Shown here: in pieces, positions 28,924 to 38,057 of the stretch
Layout: the number at the start of each line of letters is the position of its first letter
How positions within the stretch are numbered: the first letter of the stretch is position 1
Assembly: GCA_029907105.1 (NCBI GenBank)
Contig: JARYMM010000008.1
Coordinates: 16,823-80,822 of the forward strand
Direction of reading: 5' to 3'
Length of the DNA stretch: 64,000 nucleotides
Source: Anaerolineae bacterium
GTDB lineage: Bacteria > Chloroflexota > Anaerolineae > UBA3071
Translations under genes and position numbers: made by a program
Notes under the pieces: model-generated
Seen by the model: only the letters and a program-made list of their open reading frames with translations
Databases searched by the model: none
Told to the model about the DNA's origin: nothing

Positions 28924-29157
28924 TAATACTACAACCGTACTTGTCATGCTGAGCGGGTTTCAGGCGTCAAACTCCATTGCCCGGCCGACTCCAGCGAAGC
29001 ATCTCTTGCCTGCATGGTGACGCGAGAACTTGTCCTGAGCGCAGCGAACGATGCTTCGCTAGCGTTGCGTGCACAACGGGAACAGTGTAGACCCGCTCAG
29101 CCCTGGCCTGAGCCTGCCGAAGGCATGACATATACCGCCAAGTGCGTGTAGTACTAA
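28924..29157 (+). mobile_element. MITE-like element, copy B2 (intact)
   Basis: 234 bp with ends TAATACTACAACCGTACTTG and, as complement, TTAGTACTACACGCACTTG. It fills the whole gap between the phosphofructokinase stop (3 bp away) and the xdhC start (21 bp away). Its orientation is opposite to B1. No coding content. Confidence 0.7.
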
Positions 29158-29160
29158 CCT

Positions 29161-30336
29161 CTAGTAGAGGAACATCGGCTTGCCCAGGGTGTGCAGGATC
29201 TTGGGACGGTACTCTTCGACGTCGTACAATTCGTCCACGTCCACCTGCTTGGTGCCTTCCGTCTTCCTGCCGATGGGCACGTGAGTGTAGACGCCCGATT
29301 GCAGCGCCACCATGCGCCCTGCTGTGCCCCGCTCGACCAGGTCCATGGCCATATTCGCATAGTTAATGGCCACCATCAGGTCCAGAGAGTCGGGTTCACC
29401 GGCGCGCATCAGGTAGCCGAGCCGCTGGTAAAGCGTGTTCTCTCCGGTCAGGTCCCGCAGCAGTTCGGCGGTGATCTCGCCGATGCCCCCCAGTTTCTTA
29501 TGGCCGTAGGCGTCGGGCTTGCCAGCTTCCACGACGCTGCCGCCGATCATGGTTGCCCCCTCGCTGATGGTCATCATCACGTAGTTGCTGGGGTTTTCGC
29601 GCTTGTCCTTCATCAGCAGGCGGGCCAGCTTCTCGGGGTCGAAGGGCACCTCGGAGATGATGGCGCGTTCCACTCCGGCCAGGTAAGCGGAGATGAGCGA
29701 GGTCTCCCCGGAGTGGCGGCCGAAGAGCTCGATCACCGCAATGCGCTCGTGCGAGCCGGCCGAGGTGCGCAAAGCGTGGATGAGGCTGACGCTGCGGGTC
29801 ACAGCGGTGGAGAAACCGATGCAATAATCGGTGCCAAAGACGTCGTTATCCATCGTCTTGGGGATGGCCAGGATGGGCACCCCTTCCCGGTGCAGGCGGG
29901 CGGCATAGCTGAGGGTGTCGTCGCCGCCAATGGCGATCAGCATATCTACACCCAGATGCTCCAGCACCCGCAGCACGTGGGGAGTGAGGTCGAAGCGTTC
30001 CTTCTCTTCCGGCAGCGGTTCCAACTGCGAGCGCAGGAACCCCGGCATGCTCTCGCGGAACACGTTGCTCGGGTTGGTGCGCGAGGTATGCAGAAAGGTG
30101 CCGCCGGTGCGGTCAATGGTGCGTACTTTGCCCTTGTCCAGTTCGATGACCTGCTTCTCCTGTGGGCTGTCATCATCTGGGTTGTAGAACAGCGGGCCTG
30201 CCCAGCCACGGCGAAAGCCGAGCACCCGATACCCGGCGTCAATGCCACGGTAGACGAGCTGCTTTATGCAGGGGTTCAGCCCCGGCACATCCCCACCGCC
30301 GGTGAGGATGGCAATGGTTTTCTTCTTTGCGCACAT
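29161..30336 (-). CDS. pfp: 6-phosphofructokinase, pyrophosphate-dependent by signature
   Basis: A 391-residue cytoplasmic enzyme that phosphorylates fructose-6-phosphate. Start 30336 with GGAGG upstream. The N-terminal GGGDVPGLN (about 13-21) binds the phosphoryl donor. The two donor-specificity sites read AIGGDD (Asp at ~140 where ATP enzymes have Gly, GGDGS) and PKTMDND (Lys at ~160 where ATP enzymes have Gly, PGTIDND). Both are the pyrophosphate form known from studies of this family, so the reaction is probably PPi-dependent and reversible. It has its own promoter, and a B element directly follows the stop. Confidence 0.85.
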   Translation of the reverse strand: MCAKKKTIAILTGGGDVPGLNPCIKQLVYRGIDAGYRVLGFRRGWAGPLFYNPDDDSPQEKQVIELDKGKVRTIDRTGGTFLHTSRTNPSNVFRESMPGFLRSQLEPLPEEKERFDLTPHVLRVLEHLGVDMLIAIGGDDTLSYAARLHREGVPILAIPKTMDNDVFGTDYCIGFSTAVTRSVSLIHALRTSAGSHERIAVIELFGRHSGETSLISAYLAGVERAIISEVPFDPEKLARLLMKDKRENPSNYVMMTISEGATMIGGSVVEAGKPDAYGHKKLGGIGEITAELLRDLTGENTLYQRLGYLMRAGEPDSLDLMVAINYANMAMDLVERGTAGRMVALQSGVYTHVPIGRKTEGTKQVDVDELYDVEEYRPKILHTLGKPMFLY

Positions 30337-30375
30337 GACAATACCTCCATGAACTTGGAATGAATGTTTAGCGAC

Positions 30376-30405
30376 ATTGTACCATGAGTGATGGCGGCTT
30401 GACAA
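30376..30405 (-). promoter_or_regulatory. Sigma-70-type promoter of the phosphofructokinase gene
   Basis: TTGTCA (30400-30405) and TACAAT (30376-30381) on the minus strand, spacer 18 bp, in the gap after the phosphatase gene. The leader would be about 30 nt and includes the GGAGG. Confidence 0.6.
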
Positions 30406-30410
30406 ATGCT

Positions 30411-30959
30411 TCAGGTGGGGTGCCGGGCCGAGGGGCCGGTGGACAGGCCCAGCCGCCGCAGGATCTCCGGGTAACCCTGGGAGATGAGGCGCGCCAACTC
30501 TTCGGCACTGGCCCGGTAGGCCTCGAGGGGCAGGCCGTAGGGGTCGTCCACATCGTCATGTTCGCCAGCCATCTCGCTGAGCAGGAACACCTTTCGCAGG
30601 GCAGCCGGCAGGACATGGAAAATGGCACGGCGGTGGCTTTCCTCCATGGTCAGGATCAGGTCGGCGGCCGCCACGTCATGCTCGCGCAGCGTGCGCGCCC
30701 GGTGGTCGCTGATGTCCACGCCCCGTTCGGCCATCACCTGCACGGCGTGGGCGCTGGCCGGTTCGCCATCCAACCCCCACAGCCCTGCCGATCGCACCTC
30801 CACCGTGTTATCCAGCCCATCGGCGGCCAGCCGCTGACGGAGCAACCCGGCAGCCATAGGCGAACGGCAGACGTTGCCCGTGCAGACGATGAGGATACGC
30901 CTGGGCCGCCCGGCATTCCCTTGCTCCTCTCCTCGGTCACCAGCAAAGTTACCGCTCAC
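30411..30959 (-). CDS. Low-molecular-weight protein-tyrosine phosphatase
   Basis: A 182-residue phosphatase. The active-site P-loop is [11 protein letters not shown] (Cys 26 to Arg 32, C-x5-R), and the general-acid aspartate lies in DDPYG near 140. The start is GTG 30959, the only in-frame start available, with AGGAGG 9 bp upstream; an N-terminal extension of ~20 residues before the fold is unusual but small. In bacteria such enzymes act on protein arginine or tyrosine phosphate (YwlE/Wzb type); an arsenate reductase role is less likely without the extra cysteine pair. Confidence 0.88.
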   Translation of the reverse strand: MSGNFAGDRGEEQGNAGRPRRILIVCTGNVCRSPMAAGLLRQRLAADGLDNTVEVRSAGLWGLDGEPASAHAVQVMAERGVDISDHRARTLREHDVAAADLILTMEESHRRAIFHVLPAALRKVFLLSEMAGEHDDVDDPYGLPLEAYRASAEELARLISQGYPEILRRLGLSTGPSARHPT

Positions 30960-31021
30960 CGAACGCTCCCTCCTGTAGCGGCCTCATTTTACTCCTGGTG
31001 GACGGAGATGTCAACCGCCAC

Positions 31022-31050
31022 TTGCTGCTTTCAATTGGTGGTGGTACAAT
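31022..31050 (+). promoter_or_regulatory. Probable promoter of the subtilase gene
   Basis: TTGCTG (31022-31027) and TACAAT (31045-31050), spacer 17 bp, 30 bp before the ATG at 31080. Confidence 0.5.
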
Positions 31051-31079
31051 GCCCGCCGCTGGAGAAAGGGTCATCTGTC

Positions 31080-32831
31080 ATGCGTAGAGTGGTCATCGCT
31101 TTCTGCTCCATCGTTTTGCTGCTGTCGCTGCGGGGAGGAGAAGCGGCTGCCTTGCCGCCAAAGGGGCCTTCGGCGCAGGTATTGCCGCCCCACCGGCCAG
31201 GGGCAGTGCTTTTGAAGTTCCGCCTGGACGATCCCCTGGCTCAGCAGAGGCTGCTGACAACCCTGCAGGTGCAGCCGCTGTGGGAGCTGGCCGGGCTGGA
31301 CGTGCAGGTGCTGGCCGTGCCTGTCGGCCAGGAGGCGGCGGCGGCCGCCGCCCTGCGCCGCCATCCCGCCGTGGCTTATGCCGAGCTCGATTACGTGGCT
31401 CACGCCGCCCGGCTGCCGGACGATCCGCAATGGAACCGCCAGTGGCCGCTGCCGGTCATCGAGGCCCCGGCAGCCTGGGACCTGACCATGGGCGGTCCGG
31501 AACAGGTGATCGCCATCGTAGATAGCGGCATTGACCTCGACCACCCGGACCTGGCCGCCAAGCTGTGGGTCAACCGGGGTGAACTTCCCGCCAATGGCCT
31601 GGACGATGACGGCAACGGCTGCGTAGATGACATCTATGGCTGTCACTTCTACCAGTGGTGGGATAGCCGCGTGGGCCAATGGGTGCCCCGGCGGGACGGC
31701 AACGTGCAGGATGACTTCAACCACGGCAGCCACGTGGCGGGCATCGCTGCCGCGGCCACGGATAACGGGGTGGGCATCGCCGGCCTGTCCTGGGGGGCGC
31801 GGCTGATGGCGGTCAAGGTCTTGAACGAATACGGCAGTGGCTTCTATTCGGACATCGCCGCCGGCATCGTCTACGCCGCCGACCAGGGAGCCAAGGTGAT
31901 CAACCTCAGCCTGGGGGGCGAGTCGGCTTCCCAGGTGCTGCAGGATGCGGCGACCTATGCTCACCAGCGGGGTGCGCTTCTGGCCGCTGCCGTCGGCAAC
32001 AACGGCCATCAGGGCCAGCCGGTGCTGTACCCGGCGGCCTGCGAGCATGTCATCGGCGTGGCGGCCACCGAGCAGGCCGACTTGCGCTGGTATCGCTCTA
32101 ACCGCGGCTCCAGGGTGGACCTGGCCGCGCCAGGCGTGGATGTCTACAGCACCTCGGCATTCGGCTACTACTTCACGCAGAGCGGCACTTCTGTGGCCAC
32201 ACCGCACATATCCGGGCTGGCCGCCCTGTTGCTCTCCTTACAGCCGTGGCTTGGCCCTGAGGCGCTGGAAGCCCTGCTGGAACAGACCGCCGACGACGTG
32301 AACGGGGCCACGTTCCCCGGCCGGGATGAGGAGTTGGGCTGGGGGCGCATCAACGCGCGGCGGGCGGCCGAAGCGGCAGCGCAGGGATTGGAGCTGACGC
32401 TGGCGGCAGAGCCCGGGTGGCTGCCGGCGGGCGGGGGGCAGGTGCAGGTCACCGCCCGGCTGGCCGACGCGCAGGGGCGGCTGGCCGGCGGCGGCGCGGC
32501 CATCGCCTTCGACAGCGACGGAGCCGTGATCACGCCCACCTTGAGCCTGACGGTGGACGGCGTGGCCAGGGCTGCGCTGCGCTTCGGGGGCGGCGAAGAG
32601 GGCAGCACGGTGGCAGTCACGGCCACCTTCGGCACGCGCAGCCGCAGCCTGCTCATCCCTGTGCTCGAACCCACGGCCACGCCGACTGCCACGCTGACGC
32701 CAACTCCCACGCCGACTGCTACACTGACGCTAACTCCCACACCGACTGCCACACCGACGCTCACGCCGACGGTGACGGCTACGCCGACGCTGGCAGTGCG
32801 CCCGCACTACCTGCCACTGCTGCTGCGCTGA
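31080..32831 (+). CDS. Secreted subtilisin-like serine protease (S8) with C-terminal YLPLLLR motif
   Basis: A 583-residue secreted protease. Residues 1-~24 are a signal peptide, ~40-108 an I9-like propeptide (PAVAYAELDYV at its end), then the catalytic domain: Asp 148 in AIVDSGIDLDHPD, His 215 in NHGSHVAG, oxyanion Asn ~307 in AVGNNG, Ser 371 in SGTSVATPH. A loop GLDDDGNGCVDD is a likely calcium site. From ~435 there is an Ig-like domain, then a Thr-Pro-rich linker and the exact end HYLPLLLR. The same motif lies inside the propeller protein at the left end. I suggest a sorting or anchoring signal. The longer upstream frame is not coding. Confidence 0.92.
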   Translation: MRRVVIAFCSIVLLLSLRGGEAAALPPKGPSAQVLPPHRPGAVLLKFRLDDPLAQQRLLTTLQVQPLWELAGLDVQVLAVPVGQEAAAAAALRRHPAVAYAELDYVAHAARLPDDPQWNRQWPLPVIEAPAAWDLTMGGPEQVIAIVDSGIDLDHPDLAAKLWVNRGELPANGLDDDGNGCVDDIYGCHFYQWWDSRVGQWVPRRDGNVQDDFNHGSHVAGIAAAATDNGVGIAGLSWGARLMAVKVLNEYGSGFYSDIAAGIVYAADQGAKVINLSLGGESASQVLQDAATYAHQRGALLAAAVGNNGHQGQPVLYPAACEHVIGVAATEQADLRWYRSNRGSRVDLAAPGVDVYSTSAFGYYFTQSGTSVATPHISGLAALLLSLQPWLGPEALEALLEQTADDVNGATFPGRDEELGWGRINARRAAEAAAQGLELTLAAEPGWLPAGGGQVQVTARLADAQGRLAGGGAAIAFDSDGAVITPTLSLTVDGVARAALRFGGGEEGSTVAVTATFGTRSRSLLIPVLEPTATPTATLTPTPTPTATLTLTPTPTATPTLTPTVTATPTLAVRPHYLPLLLR

Positions 32832-32956
32832 GGAGCAAGGGGGCAGGGGAGCGGGGGAGCAGGGGAGCAGAGGGGCGGGGGGAGCAAGGGAGCAGGGGAG
32901 CAGAGGAGCGGGGGACAGATCTCCCTCTCCCCGTCTCCTTGTCTCCCCCTCGCCAC

Positions 32957-33697
32957 TTAGGGCTGGCAGAGGATAGCCCGTTGGCGGTCGCTGTGGTACT
33001 CGTAGGTCTGGCCGCCGGCGCGTAGCAGGATGCGGTAGCCGGGCGTGATCACCTGGGCGTACATCATCCCCGGCTGCGGGCAGCCCAGGCTGGTGTCGGG
33101 CCATTCCACCGCTTCCACCGACTGCACCTCGATCTCCTCTATCCCGATTCCCAGTCGCCGGCTCAAGTCCTGCCGCGCCGGCGTCAGCGGGACTTCGGAC
33201 GGGCCGCAACACGGCTGCAACACAGAGGTGGACACTCCTGCCGGCGGACATGGCACCACCCGCTCTCCATGAGCCCGGTAGACGTATTCCTGGCCGCCGA
33301 CGGCGAGCACGATCTCCTGCCCCAGCACCATCCCGACGGCTCCCTTTGCTTTGGGCACGCCCGGACAGCCCAGGTCAGCGGCGGGCATCGCTGTCTCCCG
33401 GATGTCCATGACCACCACGTCCTCAGCGGCCACGCCCAGCCGTTTGGCCAGGTCATCCACCGCCATCTCCGTGGGCGATGCGGAGGGCAGGAACGGTGGG
33501 CGATCCTCGGTCGGCGGCTGCGCGGCCGGTATGCGCTCGACGCCGGGCGTGGCAGCAGAAGCCGTGGGCGTGGCCTTCTCCGTCATCTGCAGTTCCTCCG
33601 TGGGCGCTGGTGCGGCAGACGGCTCACAGCCTGTGGTCAGCACAACCATCAGGCTGCAAGCCAGCAGCCCGCAGGTCCAGGCTGTATATCGCCTCAT
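32957..33697 (-). CDS. Lipoprotein with two homologous ~80-residue repeats
   Basis: A 246-residue protein with a lipoprotein signal (lipobox TTGC, Cys 24) and a Thr/Pro/Ala spacer to ~75. Two units follow, ~80-155 and ~175-246. Each has DLAKRLGV/DLSRRLGI, an acidic strand, then LGCP, a hydrophobic strand (GQEIVLAVGGQEYVY or GYRILLRAGGQTYEY) and a terminal Cys after H-x-(D/E)-R. Two cysteines per unit suggest a disulfide in each domain. GGAGG precedes the ATG. I do not know a function; similar domains would be expected on the cell surface. Confidence 0.75.
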   Translation of the reverse strand: MRRYTAWTCGLLACSLMVVLTTGCEPSAAPAPTEELQMTEKATPTASAATPGVERIPAAQPPTEDRPPFLPSASPTEMAVDDLAKRLGVAAEDVVVMDIRETAMPAADLGCPGVPKAKGAVGMVLGQEIVLAVGGQEYVYRAHGERVVPCPPAGVSTSVLQPCCGPSEVPLTPARQDLSRRLGIGIEEIEVQSVEAVEWPDTSLGCPQPGMMYAQVITPGYRILLRAGGQTYEYHSDRQRAILCQP

Positions 33698-33768
33698 CTA
33701 ACCACCTCCGTGGCCTGCCATGTGTGCTCTTCACCCTGTGACGCCAGTCGGACGGCAGGGGTTCCCTT

Positions 33769-34071
33769 CTAAGCTCTCGGCAGCAGCCGCTCCAGCGCCT
33801 GAGCGGCGGTCAGGCCCACGACGCGCACCCGCTTCTGCCGGCTCCGTTCCCCGGCTTCGAGGCGCACCTGTTGTGGGCGCACGCTCAGGCAATCGGCGAG
33901 GAAGGCTACCAGCGCCCGGTTGGCCGCGCCTTCCACCGGCGGCGCCGCCAGGCGCACCCTGAGCGCCTCCCCCTGGACACCGGCGATCTCGCTCTTATGT
34001 GCCCTTGGCACCACACGCACAGTCAAGATGATGCTTGCTTCATCCACGGCGAGCCAGTTGGGGGCAGGCAT
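33769..34071 (-). CDS. yggU: DUF167 / YggU-family protein
   Basis: A 100-residue protein with the family core TVRVVPRAHKSEIAG (about 18-32), LRVRLAAPPVEGAANRALVAFLA in part (about 37-58) and the GERSRQKRVRV strand. Biochemical function is not established. It lies downstream of yggS and yggT, the common bacterial arrangement with cell-division and PLP-homeostasis genes. A copy of the 28-bp palindrome lies between it and yggT. Confidence 0.88.
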   Translation of the reverse strand: MPAPNWLAVDEASIILTVRVVPRAHKSEIAGVQGEALRVRLAAPPVEGAANRALVAFLADCLSVRPQQVRLEAGERSRQKRVRVVGLTAAQALERLLPRA

Positions 34072-34093
34072 TATCAGCGTTCCTCAATCAAAA

Positions 34094-34121
34094 GTAGGGG
34101 CGCACGGCCGTGCGCCCCTAC
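34094..34121. repeat. 28-bp perfect palindrome, family A copy 2
   Basis: Arms GTAGGGGCGCACGG without loop, between yggT and yggU. One further base pairs on each side. Confidence 0.9.
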
Positions 34122-34189
34122 TGAGGGCACTGAAGGGGTTGAGGGAAACCCATCAGATCCCCCCAGACGCTTCAGTTCCCCCAGCCCTT

Positions 34190-34462
34190 TCACAGCAGCA
34201 AGCTCAGCAACAGTCGCTCGACGATCTGCAATAGCACGATGGCCACAATGGGCGACAGGTCCAGTCCGGCCAGCGGGGGAATGACACGACGAATGGGGTT
34301 CAGCACGGGCGCTGTGATGCGCTCCAGCACGTGCAAGGCGTCGTAAGCCCAGAGTGGCAGCCGCAAGCGCGCCGCCAGCAGCCAGCTTGCCAGTACCTGC
34401 AGCAGGATGGCCAGGGTGTACAGGTCGAACAGGAGGGTGATGATGCGGAAAAGGATGTACAT
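34190..34462 (-). CDS. yggT: YggT-family membrane protein
   Basis: A 90-residue membrane protein with two hydrophobic segments (about 5-27 and 66-88) separated by the family motif ITAPVLNPIRRVIPPLAGLDLSPI (in part, about 49-72). YggT proteins are linked genetically to cell division and osmotic stress in other bacteria. It starts 3 bp after the yggS stop, so the genes are translationally coupled. Confidence 0.9.
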   Translation of the reverse strand: MYILFRIITLLFDLYTLAILLQVLASWLLAARLRLPLWAYDALHVLERITAPVLNPIRRVIPPLAGLDLSPIVAIVLLQIVERLLLSLLL

Positions 34463-34465
34463 AAC

Positions 34466-35158
34466 TCAGCGTCTCTCTCCGAAAATGGCCCGCCCGATGC
34501 GCAGGATGGTGGCGCCTTCTTCCACGGCCACCTCGAAGTCATCGCTCATGCCCATGGACAGGTGCTGCCGGTCGAGATCGGGGAAACGGACGGCCAGCCG
34601 CCCCCGCAGCTCGCGCAGGGCGGCGAAGACGGGCCGCGCATCCTCCGGGTCGGGCACGATGGGGGCCATGGTCATCAGCCCCTGGAGTTGCAGATGCGCG
34701 AAGCCGCGCATGGCCTCCACTGTCGCCGCCACTTCCTCCGGCCGGAGGCCGTACTTGCTGGCCTCGCCGGAGACGTTGACCTCCAGCAGGATGGGCAATC
34801 TGCGTCCGGCCTCGGCGGCAAAACGGTCGAGCCGCCGCGCCAGTTTCAGGCTATCTACCGAGTGCACCAGCACGTAGGGCCTCACAGCCTGCGCTGCCTT
34901 GCGGCTCTGCACATGGCCCACCATGTGCCAGCGGATGTCCTCGGGCAGGCGGTGGAATTTGCTCTCCGCCTCTTCGACACGGTTCTCGCCGAAATCGCGC
35001 AGGCCCAACTCATAGGCGGCGCGAATGACCTCGACCGGCTGCGTCTTGGTCACCGCCACCAGCATGATCTCCGCTGCATCCCGGCCGGCTCGCCCGGCAG
35101 CAGCAGCGATGCGTTCGCGCACGGATTGCAGATTGGCTTCGATCTCTGCGATCATCAT
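34466..35158 (-). CDS. yggS: PLP-homeostasis protein (YggS/PROSC family)
   Basis: A 230-residue single-domain alanine-racemase-fold protein that binds pyridoxal phosphate and buffers its level. The PLP lysine is in VAVTKTQPVEVI (about 33-44), followed by FGENRVEEAESK (about 56-67), WHMVGHVQSRKA (about 76-87), and the phosphate-binding LSMGMSDDFEVAVEEGAT (about 199-216). Length is typical. Tandem ATG codons at 35158 and 35155 are both possible starts. Confidence 0.92.
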   Translation of the reverse strand: MMIAEIEANLQSVRERIAAAAGRAGRDAAEIMLVAVTKTQPVEVIRAAYELGLRDFGENRVEEAESKFHRLPEDIRWHMVGHVQSRKAAQAVRPYVLVHSVDSLKLARRLDRFAAEAGRRLPILLEVNVSGEASKYGLRPEEVAATVEAMRGFAHLQLQGLMTMAPIVPDPEDARPVFAALRELRGRLAVRFPDLDRQHLSMGMSDDFEVAVEEGATILRIGRAIFGERR

Positions 35159-35318
35159 ATGGGCAGCTTGCTCATACAGCCACCGTCAGGTGTTCGGTGT
35201 TCGGCGTGTGGTACCTCGTCATCCCCATTTCATCGAAAACACTGTCTTGTGCAGTGTGTTGCCGGTCTCTTGCGGCGCGAATGATACCACAGGGGGTAGC
35301 TTTCCACAAATGACGTGG

Positions 35319-36170
35319 CTACTCTCCCCATCCCCGCAGGCAGAGCAGCGCGCCGTGATGCCCCGTGCGGCCTTTGGCGGCGCGGTAGGAGAAGAATTCC
35401 TCGCTGTGGCAGGCCGTGCACAGGCCGGCCACCTCGATCCGCTCCACGCCCGTAGCACGCAGTTGCCGCTCATTCGCCGCCCACAGGTCGAAATACAGCG
35501 TCCCGTCGAGGCGTTCGAGTTTTGAGCTTTGAGCTTTGGATTCCGGATTTGCCTTGAGCAGGCCGTTGTCCGGCCCGAAAGCCACCTCCACCGCCGCTGC
35601 TACCTCCGGCCCGATTTCGTAGCAGCAGGGGCCGATGGCCGGCCCCAGCGCCGCCACCAGGTCGCCCGGCCGCGAGGCGAAGGCTTCGACCATCGCCTGC
35701 ACCACGGCCCGCGCCATGCCGGCGACCGTGCCCCGCCAGCCGGCGTGCGCCAGGCCGATGGCCCTGTGCTGCGGGTCGTACAGGAGGATGGGCACGCAGT
35801 CGGCGAAGCGCAGCAGCAGCGGCACATCCGGCTCATCGGTGATCAGCCCGTCGCAGGCGGGGATGAAACGCCCACGGTCGGCAGTCCCGACGCGGCGCAC
35901 AGCAGCGCTGTGCACCTGCCGCGGCGAGACCAACGCCTCCCGCCGCAGGCCCAGCGCCGCGCACAGCCGCCGGTGATTCTCCTCCACGGCCTGCGGCTCG
36001 TCCCCCAACGTCCAGGTCAGGTTAAGCGTGGCGAAAGGCGGCTGGCTCACCCCACCGTGCCGTGTGGACACGGCGTGGACCAGCTCGGGGAAAGCATCCA
36101 GGCTGGGAAAGGTGTAGAACGGTATATCGTTGACAGAATGAAGCCGCAAAAGGAGGCCTCCGAGATGCAT
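35319..36170 (-). CDS. pgeF: Laccase-domain purine nucleoside phosphorylase / peptidoglycan editing factor (YfiH/PgeF)
   Basis: A 283-residue zinc protein of the DUF152/LACC1 family. Metal and active residues lie in SPRQVHSAAV (about 82-91), RFADCVPILLYD (about 121-132), GLAHAGWRGTV (about 138-148), and LCTACHSEEFFSYR near the C-terminus. An extra stretch NPESKAQSSKLERLDG (about 210-225) is encoded by AAGCTCAAAGCTC repeats; the same peptide type occurs in the radical SAM gene next door. The start is uncertain: ATG 36170 lacks a ribosome site, whereas TTG 36149 has GGAGG 7 bp upstream. Confidence 0.85.
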   Translation of the reverse strand: MHLGGLLLRLHSVNDIPFYTFPSLDAFPELVHAVSTRHGGVSQPPFATLNLTWTLGDEPQAVEENHRRLCAALGLRREALVSPRQVHSAAVRRVGTADRGRFIPACDGLITDEPDVPLLLRFADCVPILLYDPQHRAIGLAHAGWRGTVAGMARAVVQAMVEAFASRPGDLVAALGPAIGPCCYEIGPEVAAAVEVAFGPDNGLLKANPESKAQSSKLERLDGTLYFDLWAANERQLRATGVERIEVAGLCTACHSEEFFSYRAAKGRTGHHGALLCLRGWGE

Positions 36171-36173
36171 TAC

Positions 36174-36266
36174 GTGAAACGTAAAACGTGAAACGTAAAA
36201 CGTGAAACGTAAAACGTAAAACGTAAAACGTAATCCGGTTTCACGTCTTACGCTTTACGTTTTACG
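36174..36266. repeat. Tandem AAACGT-type repeats with an inverted part
   Basis: Units of GTAAAAC or GTGAAAC repeat from ~36174 to 36232, and 36241-36266 carries the complement (CTTTACGTTTTACG). Transcripts could form a long hairpin between the radical SAM and pgeF genes. The right side overlaps the last codons of the radical SAM gene. Confidence 0.8.
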
Positions 36267-38023
36267 GATTCGTCACATACCCCGCACGCGTGGCAGCCCC
36301 CTGTGTCTGGCGGGCACGCATACCCCGCTTCTGCCTGCTGGCTTAGCCGCCACTCACGCTGCAGGAAGCTTTCGCTGACGCCGCTATCCACCACCTGCCA
36401 GGGGAGCGGCTCGTCGGGATGTCGTTGGCGCAAGAACTCCTCCCCGGTCAGGCCACAGGCGCCCAGCGCCCGCCGCCAACCGGCCAGCGTCAGGCGCTCC
36501 ATCTTCAACAGCACCTCTGCCAGACGGCGGTCGCCGCGCGACAACACCCCCTGTACCTCCGCCCAGGCAGGGCTGTCCGCTTTCACGGTAACCCCGCTGC
36601 GCCGCAATTGTTGCTTTACATAATCTTGACGGGCTTGCAGCGTGGCCGCCGGCGTCATCGCGGCCCACTGGAAGGGCGTGTGCGCTTTGGGCACGAAGGG
36701 GGTGAGGTTGATGGTCAGGTGGCGGGGGAAGCGGCGTTGCGCTTCCCGCACCAGGTCCACCAGTGCCTCTATGTCTTCGTCGGTCTCGCCAGGGTGGCCG
36801 AGCATGAAGTAGAGTTTGAGCTGCGGGAAGCGGTAGGCGGCGGCCCAGTCCACGGCCTGCAGCAGGGCCTGCTCGCTCTGTGTCTTGCTGATGACCCGCC
36901 GCAGCCGTTCGCCGCCGGCCTCCGGAGCGAGGGTCAGCGTATGCGCCGAGCTTTCGGCCAGCGCCCGCACCAGCGTTTCCGTCAGGCTGTCGGCGCGCAG
37001 CGAGGAGACGGAGAGGTGAGCGCCCATGCCCCGCAGCCGCGTGGCCAGTTCGTCTATGCGGCTGTAGTCGGACACGGCGGCACTCACCAGGCCAATACGC
37101 CGGCGGTGCCTGAGCCCTTCCCGCGCCTGCTCCAGCAGCAGTTCCAGAGGCCGCTCTCGCGGCGGGCGATAGAGGTAGCCGGCCAGGCAGAAGCGGCAGC
37201 CCCGCCCGCAGCCGCGGGCGATCTCGATCAGGTACAGGTCGCCGAATTCCGTATCCGGCGTCAGCACCACGGAATGCGTTGGGTAGGCCGACAGGTCTCG
37301 CAACCAACGCCGCTTTACCGGTTTCAGGTTCCGGGTTTCAGGTTTCGAGTTCGGAGTTTCGAGTTCGGCGTTTAACGCTGAATTCCGAACGCCGAACTCC
37401 GAACCATCAATCCCTTTGAGCTTTGGGCTTTGAGCTTTGGGCTTTGAGCTTTGAGGGACATACATCCCCCGTATCTCCGCCCACGCCGCCAGCGTCGCCT
37501 CTCGTCTGCCCAGCGTTTCCTGACAGGCGTCCACCAGTGGGCCGATGATTTCTTCGCCTTCGCCGATGGCGATGGCGTCGAAGATGGGGGCCAGCGGTTC
37601 GGGGTTGGCGCTGATGGCCGGGCCGCCGGCGATGATCAGCGGCCAACTGCTGTCCCGCTGCTCGGACAGCGGGGGGATGCCCGCCCGGCGCAGCATCTCC
37701 ACGACGTGAAAATAGTCCATCTCGTAGGACAGGGTGAAGGCCAGCAGGCCGAAATCGGTGAGCGGCCGCTGCGATTCCAGCGAGATCACCTCCCACCCTG
37801 GCTCCCTGATCGCCGATCCCGGGTGGAAAACCCTTTCGCAGACCACGTCGGCGCGGCTGTTGAACAGCCGATAGAGCGTTTGCAGGCCCAGGCTGGACAT
37901 GCCCACGAAGTAGGTGTTGGGGTAGATCAGGGCCACGGCCAGCTTGCCGCCCCAGTCCTTGAAGATAGTGCCTCTCTCCCGCTGCAGGAGGCGTCTGGCT
38001 TCGGCGATCTGTTCCCACTTCAT
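36248..38023 (-). CDS. B12-binding-type radical SAM protein of unknown function, with in-frame repeat insertion
   Basis: A 591-residue protein. Residues ~20-185 resemble a cobalamin-binding-like Rossmann domain (ALIYPNTYFVGMSSLGLQTL, about 31-50; IIAGGPAIS, about 130). The radical SAM cluster motif is CGRGCRFC (Cys 272, 276, 279), followed by GYLYRPPRERP. The end has Cys-rich CHACGVC. Uncharacterised radical SAM proteins with this layout exist in many bacteria. Residues ~191-235 are repeat-derived (KPKAQSPKL, then SEFGVRNS...KPETRNLKP) and separate the two domains. I start at 38023; there is no clear ribosome site because the upstream DNA is also repetitive. Confidence 0.8.
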   Translation of the reverse strand: MKWEQIAEARRLLQRERGTIFKDWGGKLAVALIYPNTYFVGMSSLGLQTLYRLFNSRADVVCERVFHPGSAIREPGWEVISLESQRPLTDFGLLAFTLSYEMDYFHVVEMLRRAGIPPLSEQRDSSWPLIIAGGPAISANPEPLAPIFDAIAIGEGEEIIGPLVDACQETLGRREATLAAWAEIRGMYVPQSSKPKAQSPKLKGIDGSEFGVRNSALNAELETPNSKPETRNLKPVKRRWLRDLSAYPTHSVVLTPDTEFGDLYLIEIARGCGRGCRFCLAGYLYRPPRERPLELLLEQAREGLRHRRRIGLVSAAVSDYSRIDELATRLRGMGAHLSVSSLRADSLTETLVRALAESSAHTLTLAPEAGGERLRRVISKTQSEQALLQAVDWAAAYRFPQLKLYFMLGHPGETDEDIEALVDLVREAQRRFPRHLTINLTPFVPKAHTPFQWAAMTPAATLQARQDYVKQQLRRSGVTVKADSPAWAEVQGVLSRGDRRLAEVLLKMERLTLAGWRRALGACGLTGEEFLRQRHPDEPLPWQVVDSGVSESFLQREWRLSQQAEAGYACPPDTGGCHACGVCDESVKRKA

Positions 38024-38057
38024 AATGCGGATTGCGGAATGCGGATTGCGGAATGCG

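Noticed and set aside
36174..36266. Possible CRISPR or iteron-type origin
   Set aside because: Units are 7-16 bp low-complexity words without spacers; no dnaA or rep gene nearby.
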